This document shows, one piece after another, positions 37,060-49,020 of a stretch of 64,000 nucleotides of DNA. Position numbers and translations under genes: made by a program. The notes under the pieces were generated by a model. The model ran no database searches and was not told the origin of the DNA. It worked only from the letters and a program-made list of their open reading frames with translations. How positions within the stretch are numbered: position 1 is the first letter of the stretch; the number at the start of each line of letters is the position of its first letter. The stretch is taken from positions 1 through 64,000 of the forward strand of contig NZ_VAUW01000022.1 in the NCBI RefSeq assembly GCF_005771495.1, written 5' to 3'. This DNA comes from Maribacter sp. ACAM166. Lineage in GTDB: Bacteria > Bacteroidota > Bacteroidia > Flavobacteriales > Flavobacteriaceae.

Positions 37060-37959
37060 ATGTTTTCTAATAAACCAAAAATTCTAATCGATAAAGTATC
37101 CCCTGTTTTAGTGCTAGGTGTGCTTTCTTTAGTCGTATTTTCTTGTTCGAACCTATTCAAAAAGGAGGTGCAGAAGAATCCTATCGCTAGGGTCGGTAAT
37201 GCTTTTTTATATCAAAAAGATTTAGCTCCACTTATTACGGAAAACATGAGTAAAGGGGATAGTGCTTCTTTTGCATCCAACTATATTAATAATTGGGCTT
37301 CTAAGCAACTGTTGCTTTCCAAAGCAAAAATTAACCTATCTGAAGATAAGTTGGCTCAATACAATGCTTTAGTAGATGATTATCGTACCGATTTATATAC
37401 ACGTGCCTACAAAGAAGCCTTGGTGTCTCAAGCTAGCGATTCGGTGATTACTACTGCTCAGTTAAAAGCTTTTTACGAACAAGGGAAAGAAAATTTCAAA
37501 CTTAAAGAAAGAATAGCAAGAATTCGATTTGTTGCCTTGCCCAAAGGATTTTTGGACAAAGATGAGGTTAGTAAGCGTTTGAAAAGTTTCAAGGTAGCGG
37601 ATGTGCGTTATTTAGATTCCATAGGTGTGCAATTCAACAAGCTTAATTTTAACGATTCTATTTGGGTACGTTACACCAGAATTTTCGAAGAAATACCACC
37701 GATCACAATTGAAAATGCCGATAAGTACTTAAAAAACTCACAATTTTTTGAATTGGAGGATTCAATCGGGGTATATTTGGGCAAAATACAAGAAACAAAG
37801 GATATCAACGATATAGCACCTTTGTCATTTATAAGGCCTACCATAGAACAAGTTTTATTAAGCCGCAGAAAAATGGACTACCTGCGTAAATTAGAAACTG
37901 AATTATTAGATGAAGCAATCAAGGATAAAGAATTTGAAGTTTTCGAAAGTAAAAAATAG
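37060..37959 (+). CDS. Lipoprotein PPIase/SurA-family folding factor
   Basis: I place the start at ATG 37060, which gives a lipoprotein signal (LSLVVFSC). The longer in-frame start at 36925 would put 45 odd residues before it. The protein has a helical SurA/PrsA-type N-domain (VGNAFLYQKDLAPLI, SYINNWASKQLLLSKAK) and a reduced C-terminal region where a parvulin domain would be. It lacks the GG-W/FGYHI parvulin signature, so it is likely a chaperone-like relative without isomerase activity. It stops one base before the surA-like gene start, so the two form an operon in outer-membrane protein biogenesis. Confidence 0.82.
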   Translation: MFSNKPKILIDKVSPVLVLGVLSLVVFSCSNLFKKEVQKNPIARVGNAFLYQKDLAPLITENMSKGDSASFASNYINNWASKQLLLSKAKINLSEDKLAQYNALVDDYRTDLYTRAYKEALVSQASDSVITTAQLKAFYEQGKENFKLKERIARIRFVALPKGFLDKDEVSKRLKSFKVADVRYLDSIGVQFNKLNFNDSIWVRYTRIFEEIPPITIENADKYLKNSQFFELEDSIGVYLGKIQETKDINDIAPLSFIRPTIEQVLLSRRKMDYLRKLETELLDEAIKDKEFEVFESKK

Positions 37960-37960
37960 T

Positions 37961-39391
37961 ATGTATATCGGTTTGGTTATACTGTTTTCCAGTGTTGTAA
38001 CAGCACAGGATTCCATTCCTATTGTTCCCGATAATCAAGTAGAGCCAATAGAAGCTGTTGCGGACGCAACAGGAGTGAAAAAAGATTCTTCGAATAATTT
38101 TAAGCGAATCAAATTAGATGGTATTGCTGCAGTTGTAGGCGATTATGTGATTTTAGATTCCGATATCGCAAAAACATTAATCGATCTTAAGAGTCAAGGT
38201 GCCTCTGCAGATGATATTAGTCATTGTGGACTTTTAGGTAAATTGATGGAGGATAGGTTATATGCTAATCAGGCTGTTCAGGATAGTATTTTAGTTTCAG
38301 ATGATGAAGTTAACGCTACAGGTGATCGCCAATTGCAGTCTTTGGTACAGCAAATAGGCTCCATGGACAAGGTCTTGAAATATTACAAGAAGGAGGATGA
38401 GTCTAGTTTTAGGGAAGAACTTTATAAGATTAATAAATTGCGTATGTTATCGGAACGTATGCAACAAGATATTATAAAAGAGATTGAGATTACTCCAGAA
38501 GAAGTTCGTCAATTTTTTAATAAAATACCTGAAGATGAGCGGCCTGTTTTTGGTGCAGAATTAGAAATTGCACAAATAACCAAAGAGCCAAAGCCATCGG
38601 AAGAAGAGAAGCAAAAGGTTGTTGATAAACTAAATCGAATAAAAGCTGATATTGAAGATAATGATGCTAGCTTTAGTGTGAAGGCAATTCTATATTCACA
38701 AGATCCTGGTTCAAAATCAAAAGGAGGTTTTTATAGTATTACCAAAGACACCGGATTTGATAAGAAGTTTAAGGATGTAGCTTTTAGTCTAAAGGAGGGT
38801 GAGGTGTCAGAGCCATTTGAAACTACTTTTGGTTACCATATTATTTTTATAGAGAAAATAAGAGGACAAGAATTGGATTTGCGGCATATATTAGTTCAGC
38901 CAGAAATCTCTCAAGATGTTCTTGATGCAGCAAAGTCTGAATTAGACAGTATTCGTGAAAAATTAATTAATAAGGAATTTACGTTTGCTGAAGCAGCCCT
39001 AAATTTTTCAGATGAAAAGGAAACCAAGTTTGACGGTGGACTATTAAGAAACCCTCAAGATTTTAGCTCACGTTTCGAATTAACGAAAATGGATCCTACC
39101 TTATACAATCAAGTTCAGAGTTTAAAAGATAATGAAATCACCTATCCTGTTTTAGAGCAAGACCCTCGCGGTGGTGCGCCTAAATATAAAATTCTAAAGA
39201 TTACCAATAGATACGATGAGCATGTAGCAGACTTTTCAAAGGATTATACTAAGATTCAAGAATTGGCACTTACCGAAAAAAAATATAATGCCATCAAAAA
39301 ATGGATGGAAGAGCATATTGAGGAAACCTATATAAGTGTAAACGATGAAAACAAGGATTGTGAATTCGCTAACAACTGGATAAAGGAATAA
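37961..39391 (+). CDS. surA: Periplasmic peptidyl-prolyl isomerase, SurA-like
   Basis: The start ATG 37961 gives a signal peptide (MYIGLVILFSSVVTAQ). A SurA N-domain follows (KLDGIAAVVGDYVILDSDIAKTL, LMEDRLYANQA). Two parvulin-type regions come after it: one around ELEIAQITKEP to FETTFGYHIIFIEKIRG, including KGGFY, and a second starting DLRHILVQPEIS with FDGGLL. SurA escorts outer-membrane proteins across the periplasm. An upstream ATG at 37910 lies inside the previous gene and is less likely. The MoxR gene follows after four bases. Confidence 0.9.
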   Translation: MYIGLVILFSSVVTAQDSIPIVPDNQVEPIEAVADATGVKKDSSNNFKRIKLDGIAAVVGDYVILDSDIAKTLIDLKSQGASADDISHCGLLGKLMEDRLYANQAVQDSILVSDDEVNATGDRQLQSLVQQIGSMDKVLKYYKKEDESSFREELYKINKLRMLSERMQQDIIKEIEITPEEVRQFFNKIPEDERPVFGAELEIAQITKEPKPSEEEKQKVVDKLNRIKADIEDNDASFSVKAILYSQDPGSKSKGGFYSITKDTGFDKKFKDVAFSLKEGEVSEPFETTFGYHIIFIEKIRGQELDLRHILVQPEISQDVLDAAKSELDSIREKLINKEFTFAEAALNFSDEKETKFDGGLLRNPQDFSSRFELTKMDPTLYNQVQSLKDNEITYPVLEQDPRGGAPKYKILKITNRYDEHVADFSKDYTKIQELALTEKKYNAIKKWMEEHIEETYISVNDENKDCEFANNWIKE

Positions 39392-39395
39392 AAAT

Positions 39396-40349
39396 ATGTC
39401 AGACGTTGCCGCTATAGAACGCCTAGTTGAAAAACATGTTGCGCTTAAAAAGGAAATAGCTAAGATTATTGTAGGTCAAGAAGACGTAATTGAACAAATA
39501 CTCCTTTCGATATACACAGGCGGTCATTCTTTATTAATAGGTGTGCCGGGCTTAGCAAAAACTTTAATGGTAAATACCATTGCACAAGCATTAGGTCTTG
39601 ATTTTAAGCGAATACAATTTACTCCAGATTTAATGCCGAGTGATATTCTTGGAAGCGAGGTTCTCGATCAAAACAGAAATTTTAAGTTTATTAAAGGTCC
39701 AATATTTTCGAATATTGTTTTGGCTGATGAAATCAATAGAACACCTCCTAAAACCCAAGCGGCATTATTAGAGGCAATGCAAGAACGAGCGGTTACCATT
39801 GCTGGGCATCAACATAAGCTTGAATTACCATATTTTGTTTTGGCTACTCAGAATCCAATTGAACAAGAGGGTACCTATCCTTTGCCAGAAGCCCAATTAG
39901 ACCGTTTTATGTTTGCAATTGAATTGAAATATCCTTCAATTGCTGAAGAAATTCAAGTTGTAAAAAATACAACTGCTGATAAAAAGCAAGTCGTAAGTCC
40001 ACTTTTTAACGCTCAAGAAATTATTGAGATTCAAAATTTGGTTCGTAGAATTCCTGTAGCGGATAATGTTGTCGAGTATGCCGTTAAATTAGTGAACAGT
40101 ACCAGACCAAATTTAGATTCTGCTTCAGCGTATGTGAAACAGTATTTAGATTGGGGTGCTGGCCCAAGGGCATCTCAAAATTTAATATTGGGAGCTAAGG
40201 CAAATGCTGCTGTTAACGGTAAGTTTTCCCCCGATATTGAAGATGTTCATGTCGTAGTCAAAGGAATTCTTCGTCATAGAATCATAAAAAATTATAAAGC
40301 AGAAGCGGAGGGTATCACCGAGGAAGATATAATTGATAATCTACTCTAG
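39396..40349 (+). CDS. MoxR-family AAA+ ATPase
   Basis: Walker A is GVPGLAKT (residues 49-56), Walker B IVLADEINRTPP, sensor 1 FVLATQNPIEQEGTYPLPEAQLDRF and the arginine-containing C-terminal helix ILRHRIIKNY. MoxR ATPases chaperone assembly of complexes, often with VWA-domain partners, but no VWA or DUF58 gene is nearby. Instead it sits four bases after the surA-like gene, which suggests an envelope-protein maturation role here. The 317-residue length is normal. Confidence 0.94.
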   Translation: MSDVAAIERLVEKHVALKKEIAKIIVGQEDVIEQILLSIYTGGHSLLIGVPGLAKTLMVNTIAQALGLDFKRIQFTPDLMPSDILGSEVLDQNRNFKFIKGPIFSNIVLADEINRTPPKTQAALLEAMQERAVTIAGHQHKLELPYFVLATQNPIEQEGTYPLPEAQLDRFMFAIELKYPSIAEEIQVVKNTTADKKQVVSPLFNAQEIIEIQNLVRRIPVADNVVEYAVKLVNSTRPNLDSASAYVKQYLDWGAGPRASQNLILGAKANAAVNGKFSPDIEDVHVVVKGILRHRIIKNYKAEAEGITEEDIIDNLL

Positions 40350-40534
40350 TTCAGCGCTTTATACACTAGTATTAATATTGTTTATCATAGAAATAAAACA
40401 ATCTTTCCGTTAGGATTCGATTCATATTTTCACTTCATTTATTAAAAAGCGATTAATCATACTTGTTTAATTTAAATTGCATTATAGATTTTCTTAAATT
40501 TACCCAATTGCGTTAACTTAAAATAACATAAAGA

Positions 40535-42808
40535 ATGGCATTTGATATTGATATGATTAAAGGGGTTTACGCCAATATGGCGGAACGTGTTGACAAAGCG
40601 AGAAGCATTGTCGGAAAACCACTAACCCTATCTGAGAAAATTTTATACTCACATCTATGGGATGGTACGCCAACTAAAACGTTTACTAGAGGTAAAGATT
40701 ATGTTGATTTTGCCCCAGATCGTATCGCTTGTCAAGATGCAACGGCACAAATGGCCTTAATGCAATTTATGCAAGCAGGTAAGCCAAAAGTGGCTGTGCC
40801 AACAACAGTTCACTGCGATCACTTGATTCAAGCAAAAAGTGGTGCTGAGGCAGATTTGAAATCAGCTAACTCAACTAGTGCTGAAGTTTTTGATTTTTTA
40901 GAATCAGTTTCCAATAAATACGGAATTGGTTTTTGGAAGCCAGGTGCAGGTATTATTCACCAAGTTGTATTAGAGAATTATGCATTTCCAGGAGGTATGA
41001 TGATTGGTACAGATTCTCACACCGTTAATGCAGGTGGATTAGGAATGGTCGCTATTGGTGTTGGTGGTGCTGATGCTGTTGATGTTATGGCAGGTATGGC
41101 TTGGGAATTAAAATTTCCAAAATTAATAGGAGTAAAGTTGGTCGGTAAAATTTCTGGTTGGACGGCTCCAAAGGATATTATTCTTAAAGTAGCTGAAATC
41201 TTAACCGTTAAAGGTGGTACAGGCGCTATAGTTGAATATTTTGGACCAGGTGCCATTGCCCTTTCTTGTACTGGTAAAGGTACTATTTGTAACATGGGTG
41301 CTGAAATTGGTGCAACAACATCAACTTTTGGTTATGACGAGTCAATGGAGCGTTATTTAAGAGCTACGGATCGTTCAGATGTTGCAGATGCTGCTAATAA
41401 TGTAAAGGAATACTTAACTGCTGATAAAGAGGTTTACGAAAATCCAGAAAAATATTTCGATGAAGTTATTGAGATTGATCTTTCAGAATTAGGCCCCTTA
41501 CTAAACGGACCGTTTACTCCAGATTTATCTACTAAAGTAGGTAAGGATATGACAGAGAAGGCAACGAGCCATGATTGGCCTTTACAGGTTGAGTGGGGTC
41601 TTATTGGTTCTTGTACCAACTCTTCTTATGAAGATTTATCAAGAGCATCATCCATAGCGCAACAAGCATTGGATAAAGGTTTGAAAATGAAATCGGAATT
41701 AGGGATTAACCCTGGTTCTGAACAAGTGCGTTATACAGCTGCTCGTGATGGTATTCTTGGCATATTCGAGAAATTGGACGCTAAGATATTTACCAATGCC
41801 TGCGGACCTTGTATAGGGCAATGGGCGCGTTATAGTGATCCTAAAAATGCACCAAAGAACAGTATTGTTCATTCATTTAATAGAAACTTTGCGAAACGTG
41901 CAGATGGTAACCCTAATACACACGCTTTTGTTGCCTCTCCAGAAATTACTGCCGCAATTGCTATAGCAGGTAGATTAGATTTTAATCCAATTACAGATAC
42001 GCTAATCAATGAAGATGGTCAGGAAGTTAAATTTGATGAGCCAACAGGCTGGGAATTGCCTCCAAAAGGTTTTGCAGTAGAGGATGCAGGGTATCTTGCA
42101 CCTGGTGAGAACGGTTCTTCCGTAGAGGTCAAAGTGGCAACTGATTCTGAGCGTCTTCAATTATTGGAGCCATTTCAGCCTATAAAGGATGAGGAATTAA
42201 AATCAGTTAAATTATTGATTAAAGCATTTGGTAAGTGTACTACAGACCATATTTCTATGGCTGGCCCTTGGTTACGTTATAGAGGCCATTTAGATAATAT
42301 TTCAAATAACTGTTTGATTGGAGCTGTTAATGCATATAACAAGAAAACAAATTTTGTTAAGAACCAATTAACTGGTGAGTATGACGGTGTTCCTGATACC
42401 CAAAGAGCTTATAAAGCTAAGGGCATTAAAACAATTGTAGTAGGAGATCATAACTATGGTGAAGGTTCTTCTAGAGAGCATGCGGCAATGGAGCCACGTC
42501 ACTTAGGTGTCGCAGCCGTATTGGTGAAATCTTTTGCACGTATTCATGAGACAAACCTTAAGAAGCAAGGCATGTTGGGCTTGACATTTGCAAATGAGAA
42601 TGATTACGATTTAATTCAAGAGAACGATACGTTTAATTTCGTTGATATTGAAAAGTTTTCTCCAGATGTTCCATTGACAATAGAAATACTACATGATGAC
42701 GGAAGTATTGATACCATTAAAGCAAACCATACGTACAATGCCGCTCAAATTGGATGGTATAGAGAAGGTTCTGCACTTAATGTAATCAAAAGAGAAAACG
42801 TTGCTTAA
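40535..42808 (+). CDS. acn: Aconitate hydratase
   Basis: Aconitase interconverts citrate and isocitrate in the TCA cycle. The 757 residues match the mitochondrial-type enzyme. The [4Fe-4S] ligands are in [13 protein letters not shown] and [10 protein letters not shown], and conserved substrate loops appear in [18 protein letters not shown] and [10 protein letters not shown] near the C-terminus. The swivel domain is in-frame at about 560-757. A strong terminator ends the transcript. The 185-base gap upstream contains TAAATTTA, a loose -7 match. The 2-oxoglutarate from hydroxyproline breakdown enters this same cycle. Confidence 0.97.
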   Translation: MAFDIDMIKGVYANMAERVDKARSIVGKPLTLSEKILYSHLWDGTPTKTFTRGKDYVDFAPDRIACQDATAQMALMQFMQAGKPKVAVPTTVHCDHLIQAKSGAEADLKSANSTSAEVFDFLESVSNKYGIGFWKPGAGIIHQVVLENYAFPGGMMIGTDSHTVNAGGLGMVAIGVGGADAVDVMAGMAWELKFPKLIGVKLVGKISGWTAPKDIILKVAEILTVKGGTGAIVEYFGPGAIALSCTGKGTICNMGAEIGATTSTFGYDESMERYLRATDRSDVADAANNVKEYLTADKEVYENPEKYFDEVIEIDLSELGPLLNGPFTPDLSTKVGKDMTEKATSHDWPLQVEWGLIGSCTNSSYEDLSRASSIAQQALDKGLKMKSELGINPGSEQVRYTAARDGILGIFEKLDAKIFTNACGPCIGQWARYSDPKNAPKNSIVHSFNRNFAKRADGNPNTHAFVASPEITAAIAIAGRLDFNPITDTLINEDGQEVKFDEPTGWELPPKGFAVEDAGYLAPGENGSSVEVKVATDSERLQLLEPFQPIKDEELKSVKLLIKAFGKCTTDHISMAGPWLRYRGHLDNISNNCLIGAVNAYNKKTNFVKNQLTGEYDGVPDTQRAYKAKGIKTIVVGDHNYGEGSSREHAAMEPRHLGVAAVLVKSFARIHETNLKKQGMLGLTFANENDYDLIQENDTFNFVDIEKFSPDVPLTIEILHDDGSIDTIKANHTYNAAQIGWYREGSALNVIKRENVA

Positions 42809-42832
42809 AACAGTAGTTTAAAATAAGTGAAT

Positions 42833-42862
42833 AAAACTCCTGATACTATTCAGGAGTTTTTT
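42833..42862 (+). terminator. Intrinsic terminator of the aconitase gene
   Basis: AAAACTCCTGA and TCAGGAGTTTT form an 11-bp stem with a six-base loop and a T tract, 25 bases past the stop codon. Confidence 0.85.
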
Positions 42863-42869
42863 AGTTTTG
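42862..42869 (+). promoter_or_regulatory. Putative -7 promoter element for the thioredoxin-like/crtA pair
   Basis: TAGTTTTG matches TAnnTTTG, 16 bases before the start codon at 42886 and inside the terminator tail. The triplet at the ideal -33 position is CTG, one base off TTG. The site would allow transcription of the downstream pair independent of aconitase. Confidence 0.4.
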
Positions 42870-42885
42870 AGCAGATTTAATTTCA

Positions 42886-43440
42886 ATGAAAAGACAAACG
42901 GTTTTTACCTTACTGATTATTGCTTTTGTACTTTCATTTTTTGTTACACCATTAGGTGATTACAGTAAAATTATACTGAATAGGCTCTTTGCCACTTCAC
43001 CAACAATAATTAAACCTGAAAAAAGGGGTCATATCACAGATTATGATTGGAAACTAAAAGATAACGATTGGAAATATTTCAATTTTCAGGAAGCAAAAGG
43101 AAAGGTGGTATTTATAACCTTTTGGACTTCTTGGCACATGCCCTCACAAGCGCAATTAAAGGATATTCAACACCTGTATGAAGCTTATGGTGACAACATG
43201 AAGCTATATATAATAACCAATGAAGAAAGGGCTCCTGTGGAGCTTTTCATGGCAGAGGAAGGATATTCTTTTCCTGTTACCTACCAAATAATTGGAGAAC
43301 CAAGTCCTTTGACATTGTTAAAGTCACCAGGTTCTTATGTTTTGGACAAAAAAGGTTTTATAGTTGTGCACCAAAATGCAATTGCCGATTGGGATAATGG
43401 GAAAGTGGACAAACTACTAAGTGAATTGATATCCGAATAA
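42886..43440 (+). CDS. Membrane-anchored thioredoxin-like protein without CxxC
   Basis: One N-terminal hydrophobic helix (about residues 5-22) anchors a TlpA-like thioredoxin fold, recognised by GKVVFITFWTSWHMPSQAQLKDIQHLYEAY and the later GSYVLDKKGFIVVHQ. The active-site Cys-x-x-Cys of the family (WCGPC) reads WHMPS, so both cysteines are lost. No other cysteine occurs nearby to replace them. It therefore cannot act as a normal disulphide reductase; a binding or scaffold role is more likely. It lies four bases before the crtA-like gene and is probably co-transcribed with it. Confidence 0.82.
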   Translation: MKRQTVFTLLIIAFVLSFFVTPLGDYSKIILNRLFATSPTIIKPEKRGHITDYDWKLKDNDWKYFNFQEAKGKVVFITFWTSWHMPSQAQLKDIQHLYEAYGDNMKLYIITNEERAPVELFMAEEGYSFPVTYQIIGEPSPLTLLKSPGSYVLDKKGFIVVHQNAIADWDNGKVDKLLSELISE

Positions 43441-43444
43441 TCAG

Positions 43445-44143
43445 ATGTCTCAAGTTACAACCATAACTTTCTTCAGATATAACACTTTTCTTAGTAAAAT
43501 TTGGGCTTTTGGAATGATGCAATTTGCACATAAGCCATTGAAAAAAGTAAGAGGTCTTCAAGAGTATAAACTTATGGGAAGCGGTAAGGATGGTTTCAAT
43601 CCTTTTGCAGATTGGTCAGTTTATGTTTTACTGCAAATTTGGGAGAATGAGGAAGTAGCAAATAGCTTTTTTGACACATCTCAATTGATTGAAAGATACC
43701 TCAAAAAGTCAGAAAAGCGTTATACGCTATTCTTAAAGAACACCAAATCAAGAGGGTATTGGTCTGGTAAAAACCCCTTCATAGAAAGTAAAACTATTAG
43801 TACCGATAATCCTTTTGTAGCGGTTATAACCAGAGCAACGATAAAAATTCGATTTTTACATAAATTTTGGAAGTATGTTCCGACTTCTCAAAGGCCATTA
43901 GCGCATAATAACGGATTGATTTATACAAAAGGAATTGGTGAGGTTCCTTTCTTGCAAATGGCTACTTTTAGTATTTGGAAGGACAAGGATTCTCTGATGC
44001 AATTTGCGTATGGTAGTAAGGAGCATTCAAGGGCTATAGCTAAAACAAAAGAATTGAAATGGTATAGTGAGGAACTATTTTCTCGGTTCCAACCTTATAA
44101 ATCTATAGGAAGTTGGAATGGTATTGATTATTTGCCATTTTAA
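43445..44143 (+). CDS. crtA: Spheroidene monooxygenase (CrtA)-like protein
   Basis: The 232-residue soluble protein opens TITFFRYNTFLSKIWAFGMMQFA and contains GLQEYKLMGSGKDGFNPFADWSVYVLLQIW. It also contains FVAVITRATIKIRFLHKFWKYVP and FLQMATFSIWKDKDSLMQFAY. These blocks define the CrtA family, which hydroxylates and ketolates the C-2 position of acyclic carotenoid ends. The convergent neighbour is the carotenoid operon, with only two bases between the stops. The likely role is oxygenation of the open end of a monocyclic carotenoid; the exact product is inferred. Confidence 0.85.
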   Translation: MSQVTTITFFRYNTFLSKIWAFGMMQFAHKPLKKVRGLQEYKLMGSGKDGFNPFADWSVYVLLQIWENEEVANSFFDTSQLIERYLKKSEKRYTLFLKNTKSRGYWSGKNPFIESKTISTDNPFVAVITRATIKIRFLHKFWKYVPTSQRPLAHNNGLIYTKGIGEVPFLQMATFSIWKDKDSLMQFAYGSKEHSRAIAKTKELKWYSEELFSRFQPYKSIGSWNGIDYLPF

Positions 44144-44145
44144 GA

Positions 44146-46700
<2,555 letters not shown>

Positions 46701-46701
<1 letters not shown>

Positions 46702-47540
46702 TATACTAATTTCATTTTATATTTCACATAAGACCTCGCCAAGAGGCCGAATTTTTGATAGTTTGGTACACGTATCCGAGCATTTTTTATTTCTAAGGAT
46801 GGTGTATTCTGTAACTTTTTCAGCAATTTATAATAATATTTATAAGCAGTGTATACACCGAATTTAGCCTCATTTGGTAAGCCGATAATACCTTTATATC
46901 CCAATTTGAAATCTGCCTTTATTTCCTCTACAATTCTTTTTTTAGAAGTTTCATCCAATTCTTTTAAATTGGTGTTCGGAAAATAGGATCTATTCAATTC
47001 TTCAAAATCAGCTTTTACATCACGCAAGAAATTTACTTTTTGAAAAGCAGAACCCAAGGCCATTGCCGATTCTTTTAAATGATCGTAAGCTTCAACATCG
47101 CCCTTAACAAAGACCTTTAAACACATTAAGCCTACCACATCTGCAGATCCATAAATGTATTCCTTGTATTCGGTATCGGTACGGTAAATATTTTTAACTA
47201 AATCCATTCGCATACTTTTCATAAACGAATTTACAAGATGCTTAGGAATGTCATAAGTATGAAAAGTATGTTGAAAAGAATTTAAGATAGGATTTAGGCT
47301 AATTCTATCTTTCAGGGCAGCCTCTAGTTCCTGTTCAAATTTATCAAAAAGCACTTGTTTTTCATAATCATGAAATGTGTCTACAATTTCATCCGCAAAG
47401 CGAACAAAACCATAAATATTGTAAATATGGCCTCGTATAGATGAATGTAGCATCTTTGTGGCTAGGGCAAACGATGTGCTATATCGTTCGGTAACGATTT
47501 TACTACATTCGTACGATACTTGATCAAAAGTTCCTTTCAT
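46701..47540 (-). CDS. crtB: Phytoene synthase
   Basis: CrtB joins two geranylgeranyl diphosphates to phytoene. The 279 residues include STSFALATKML, the first Asp-rich box in VRFADEIVDTFHD and the second in NFLRDVKADFEELNRSYFP. A C-terminal helix ends in RSYVKYKMKLV. The gene lies eight bases after crtI and one base overlaps crtZ, fixing it inside the operon. Length and motifs are standard for flavobacterial CrtB. Confidence 0.96.
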
Positions 47541-47548
47541 GTGCTAAA

Positions 47549-49006
47549 CTAATTATCTTTTGTAATTAATTCTGACACTAATTTACCGGAGATTAATGCA
47601 GGTGGAACTCCGGGTCCAGGTACAGTCAGTTGTCCTGTAAAATATAAAAACTTTACTTTTTTACTTCTTAAATTAGGCCTTAAAAATGCAGTTTGTGTTA
47701 GTGTGTTTGCCATTCCATATGCATTTCCTTTATACGAGTTATAGCGCTCAATAAAATCATTAACACAGAAAGTTTCCTTGAATATAATATTATTTCTAAT
47801 CTTATGACCTGTTCTTTTTTCAAATCTATTCAAAATCAAGTCAAAATATTTCATCCTAAGTTCTTCGGTATCCTCAAGACCAGGTGCTATAGGAACTAAG
47901 AAAAAACCTGTCTCACAGCCTTGTGGTGCCATACTAGCATCTGTTAAAGATGGGAAGTTTGCATAGAATAAAGGTTTAGACGGCCATTTAGGGTCATCGT
48001 AGATTTCTTTTGCGTGTAATTCAAAATCTGTATCGAAGAAGAGATTATGATGTTCTATGTTTTTTAATTTGGTGTCGAACCCTATATAAAATAACAAAGA
48101 GGATGGGGCGAATACTTTTTTCTCCCAATAGTTCGCTTTATACTGTCTCTGATTCTTATCTAACAAACTTTCTGAATGTTGATAATCGGCTCCACTCAAT
48201 ACAACATCTGCTGTAAAGGTTTCTCCTCCAGCTGAAATTCCTACAGCTTTACCATCTTCCACTAAAATTTTGTCTACAGGTTTTGAGGTTGTAAAGGTCA
48301 CGCCCAGTTCTAAAGCTAGACTATGCATCGCTTTTATAACTTCGAACATACCTCCCTTTGGATGCCATGTACCTAATCCGAAATCAGCAAAATTCATAAA
48401 ACTATAGAATGATGGAGTGTTGCTGGGCTTAGCACCAAGAAACAAAACAGGGAATTCTAACGTAGATATTAGCTTTGGATTTTTAAAACGCTTACGAACT
48501 TGAGAACTAATAGTTTTAAAAAACCGGTCTACTTTGAGAATCGTTTCTTTCGTCACCAATTCTAATGGAGAAAGACCTGGTCGTAAAACAATCTTATTAA
48601 TGGCAATGTCATAATTTTCTTGTGCTTCGCCAATAAATTTTTTAAGTTCATTCGAACTACCTGGTTCAATACGTTCAAATTCTGCACAAATTTTATCCAT
48701 AGAATCACCAATAGTGATAATATCGTCAGAAAAGAAAATTTTATAGGCAGGGTCTAGTTTGTCAAGTTGATAATAATCTGATGTTTTTTTATTGAAATCG
48801 GCAAAAAATTTGTCAAATATATCTGGCATCCAATACCAGCTTGGTCCCATATCAAAAGTAAAACCGTCTTTCACAAATTGTGACGCCCGACCACCGATGG
48901 TGTCATTTTTTTCATAAATAGAAACGTTCCACCCATCTTTTGCCAAGTAACAGGCTGCTGACAATGATGCGAAACCAGAACCAATAACGATACAATTTTT
49001 TCCCAT
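47549..49006 (-). CDS. crtI: Phytoene desaturase
   Basis: CrtI introduces four double bonds to turn phytoene into lycopene. The FAD-binding start is VIGSGFASLSAACYLAKDGW followed by YEKNDTIGGRASQF. The conserved FDMGPSWYWMPDIFDKFF and the C-terminal YFTGQLTVPGPGVPPALISGK match bacterial CrtI. The 485-residue length is normal. It is the first structural gene, 14 bases after the regulator gene, so both are likely read from the regulator's promoter. Confidence 0.95.
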   Translation of the reverse strand: MGKNCIVIGSGFASLSAACYLAKDGWNVSIYEKNDTIGGRASQFVKDGFTFDMGPSWYWMPDIFDKFFADFNKKTSDYYQLDKLDPAYKIFFSDDIITIGDSMDKICAEFERIEPGSSNELKKFIGEAQENYDIAINKIVLRPGLSPLELVTKETILKVDRFFKTISSQVRKRFKNPKLISTLEFPVLFLGAKPSNTPSFYSFMNFADFGLGTWHPKGGMFEVIKAMHSLALELGVTFTTSKPVDKILVEDGKAVGISAGGETFTADVVLSGADYQHSESLLDKNQRQYKANYWEKKVFAPSSLLFYIGFDTKLKNIEHHNLFFDTDFELHAKEIYDDPKWPSKPLFYANFPSLTDASMAPQGCETGFFLVPIAPGLEDTEELRMKYFDLILNRFEKRTGHKIRNNIIFKETFCVNDFIERYNSYKGNAYGMANTLTQTAFLRPNLRSKKVKFLYFTGQLTVPGPGVPPALISGKLVSELITKDN

Positions 49007-49020
49007 GAATATTATTAGAC

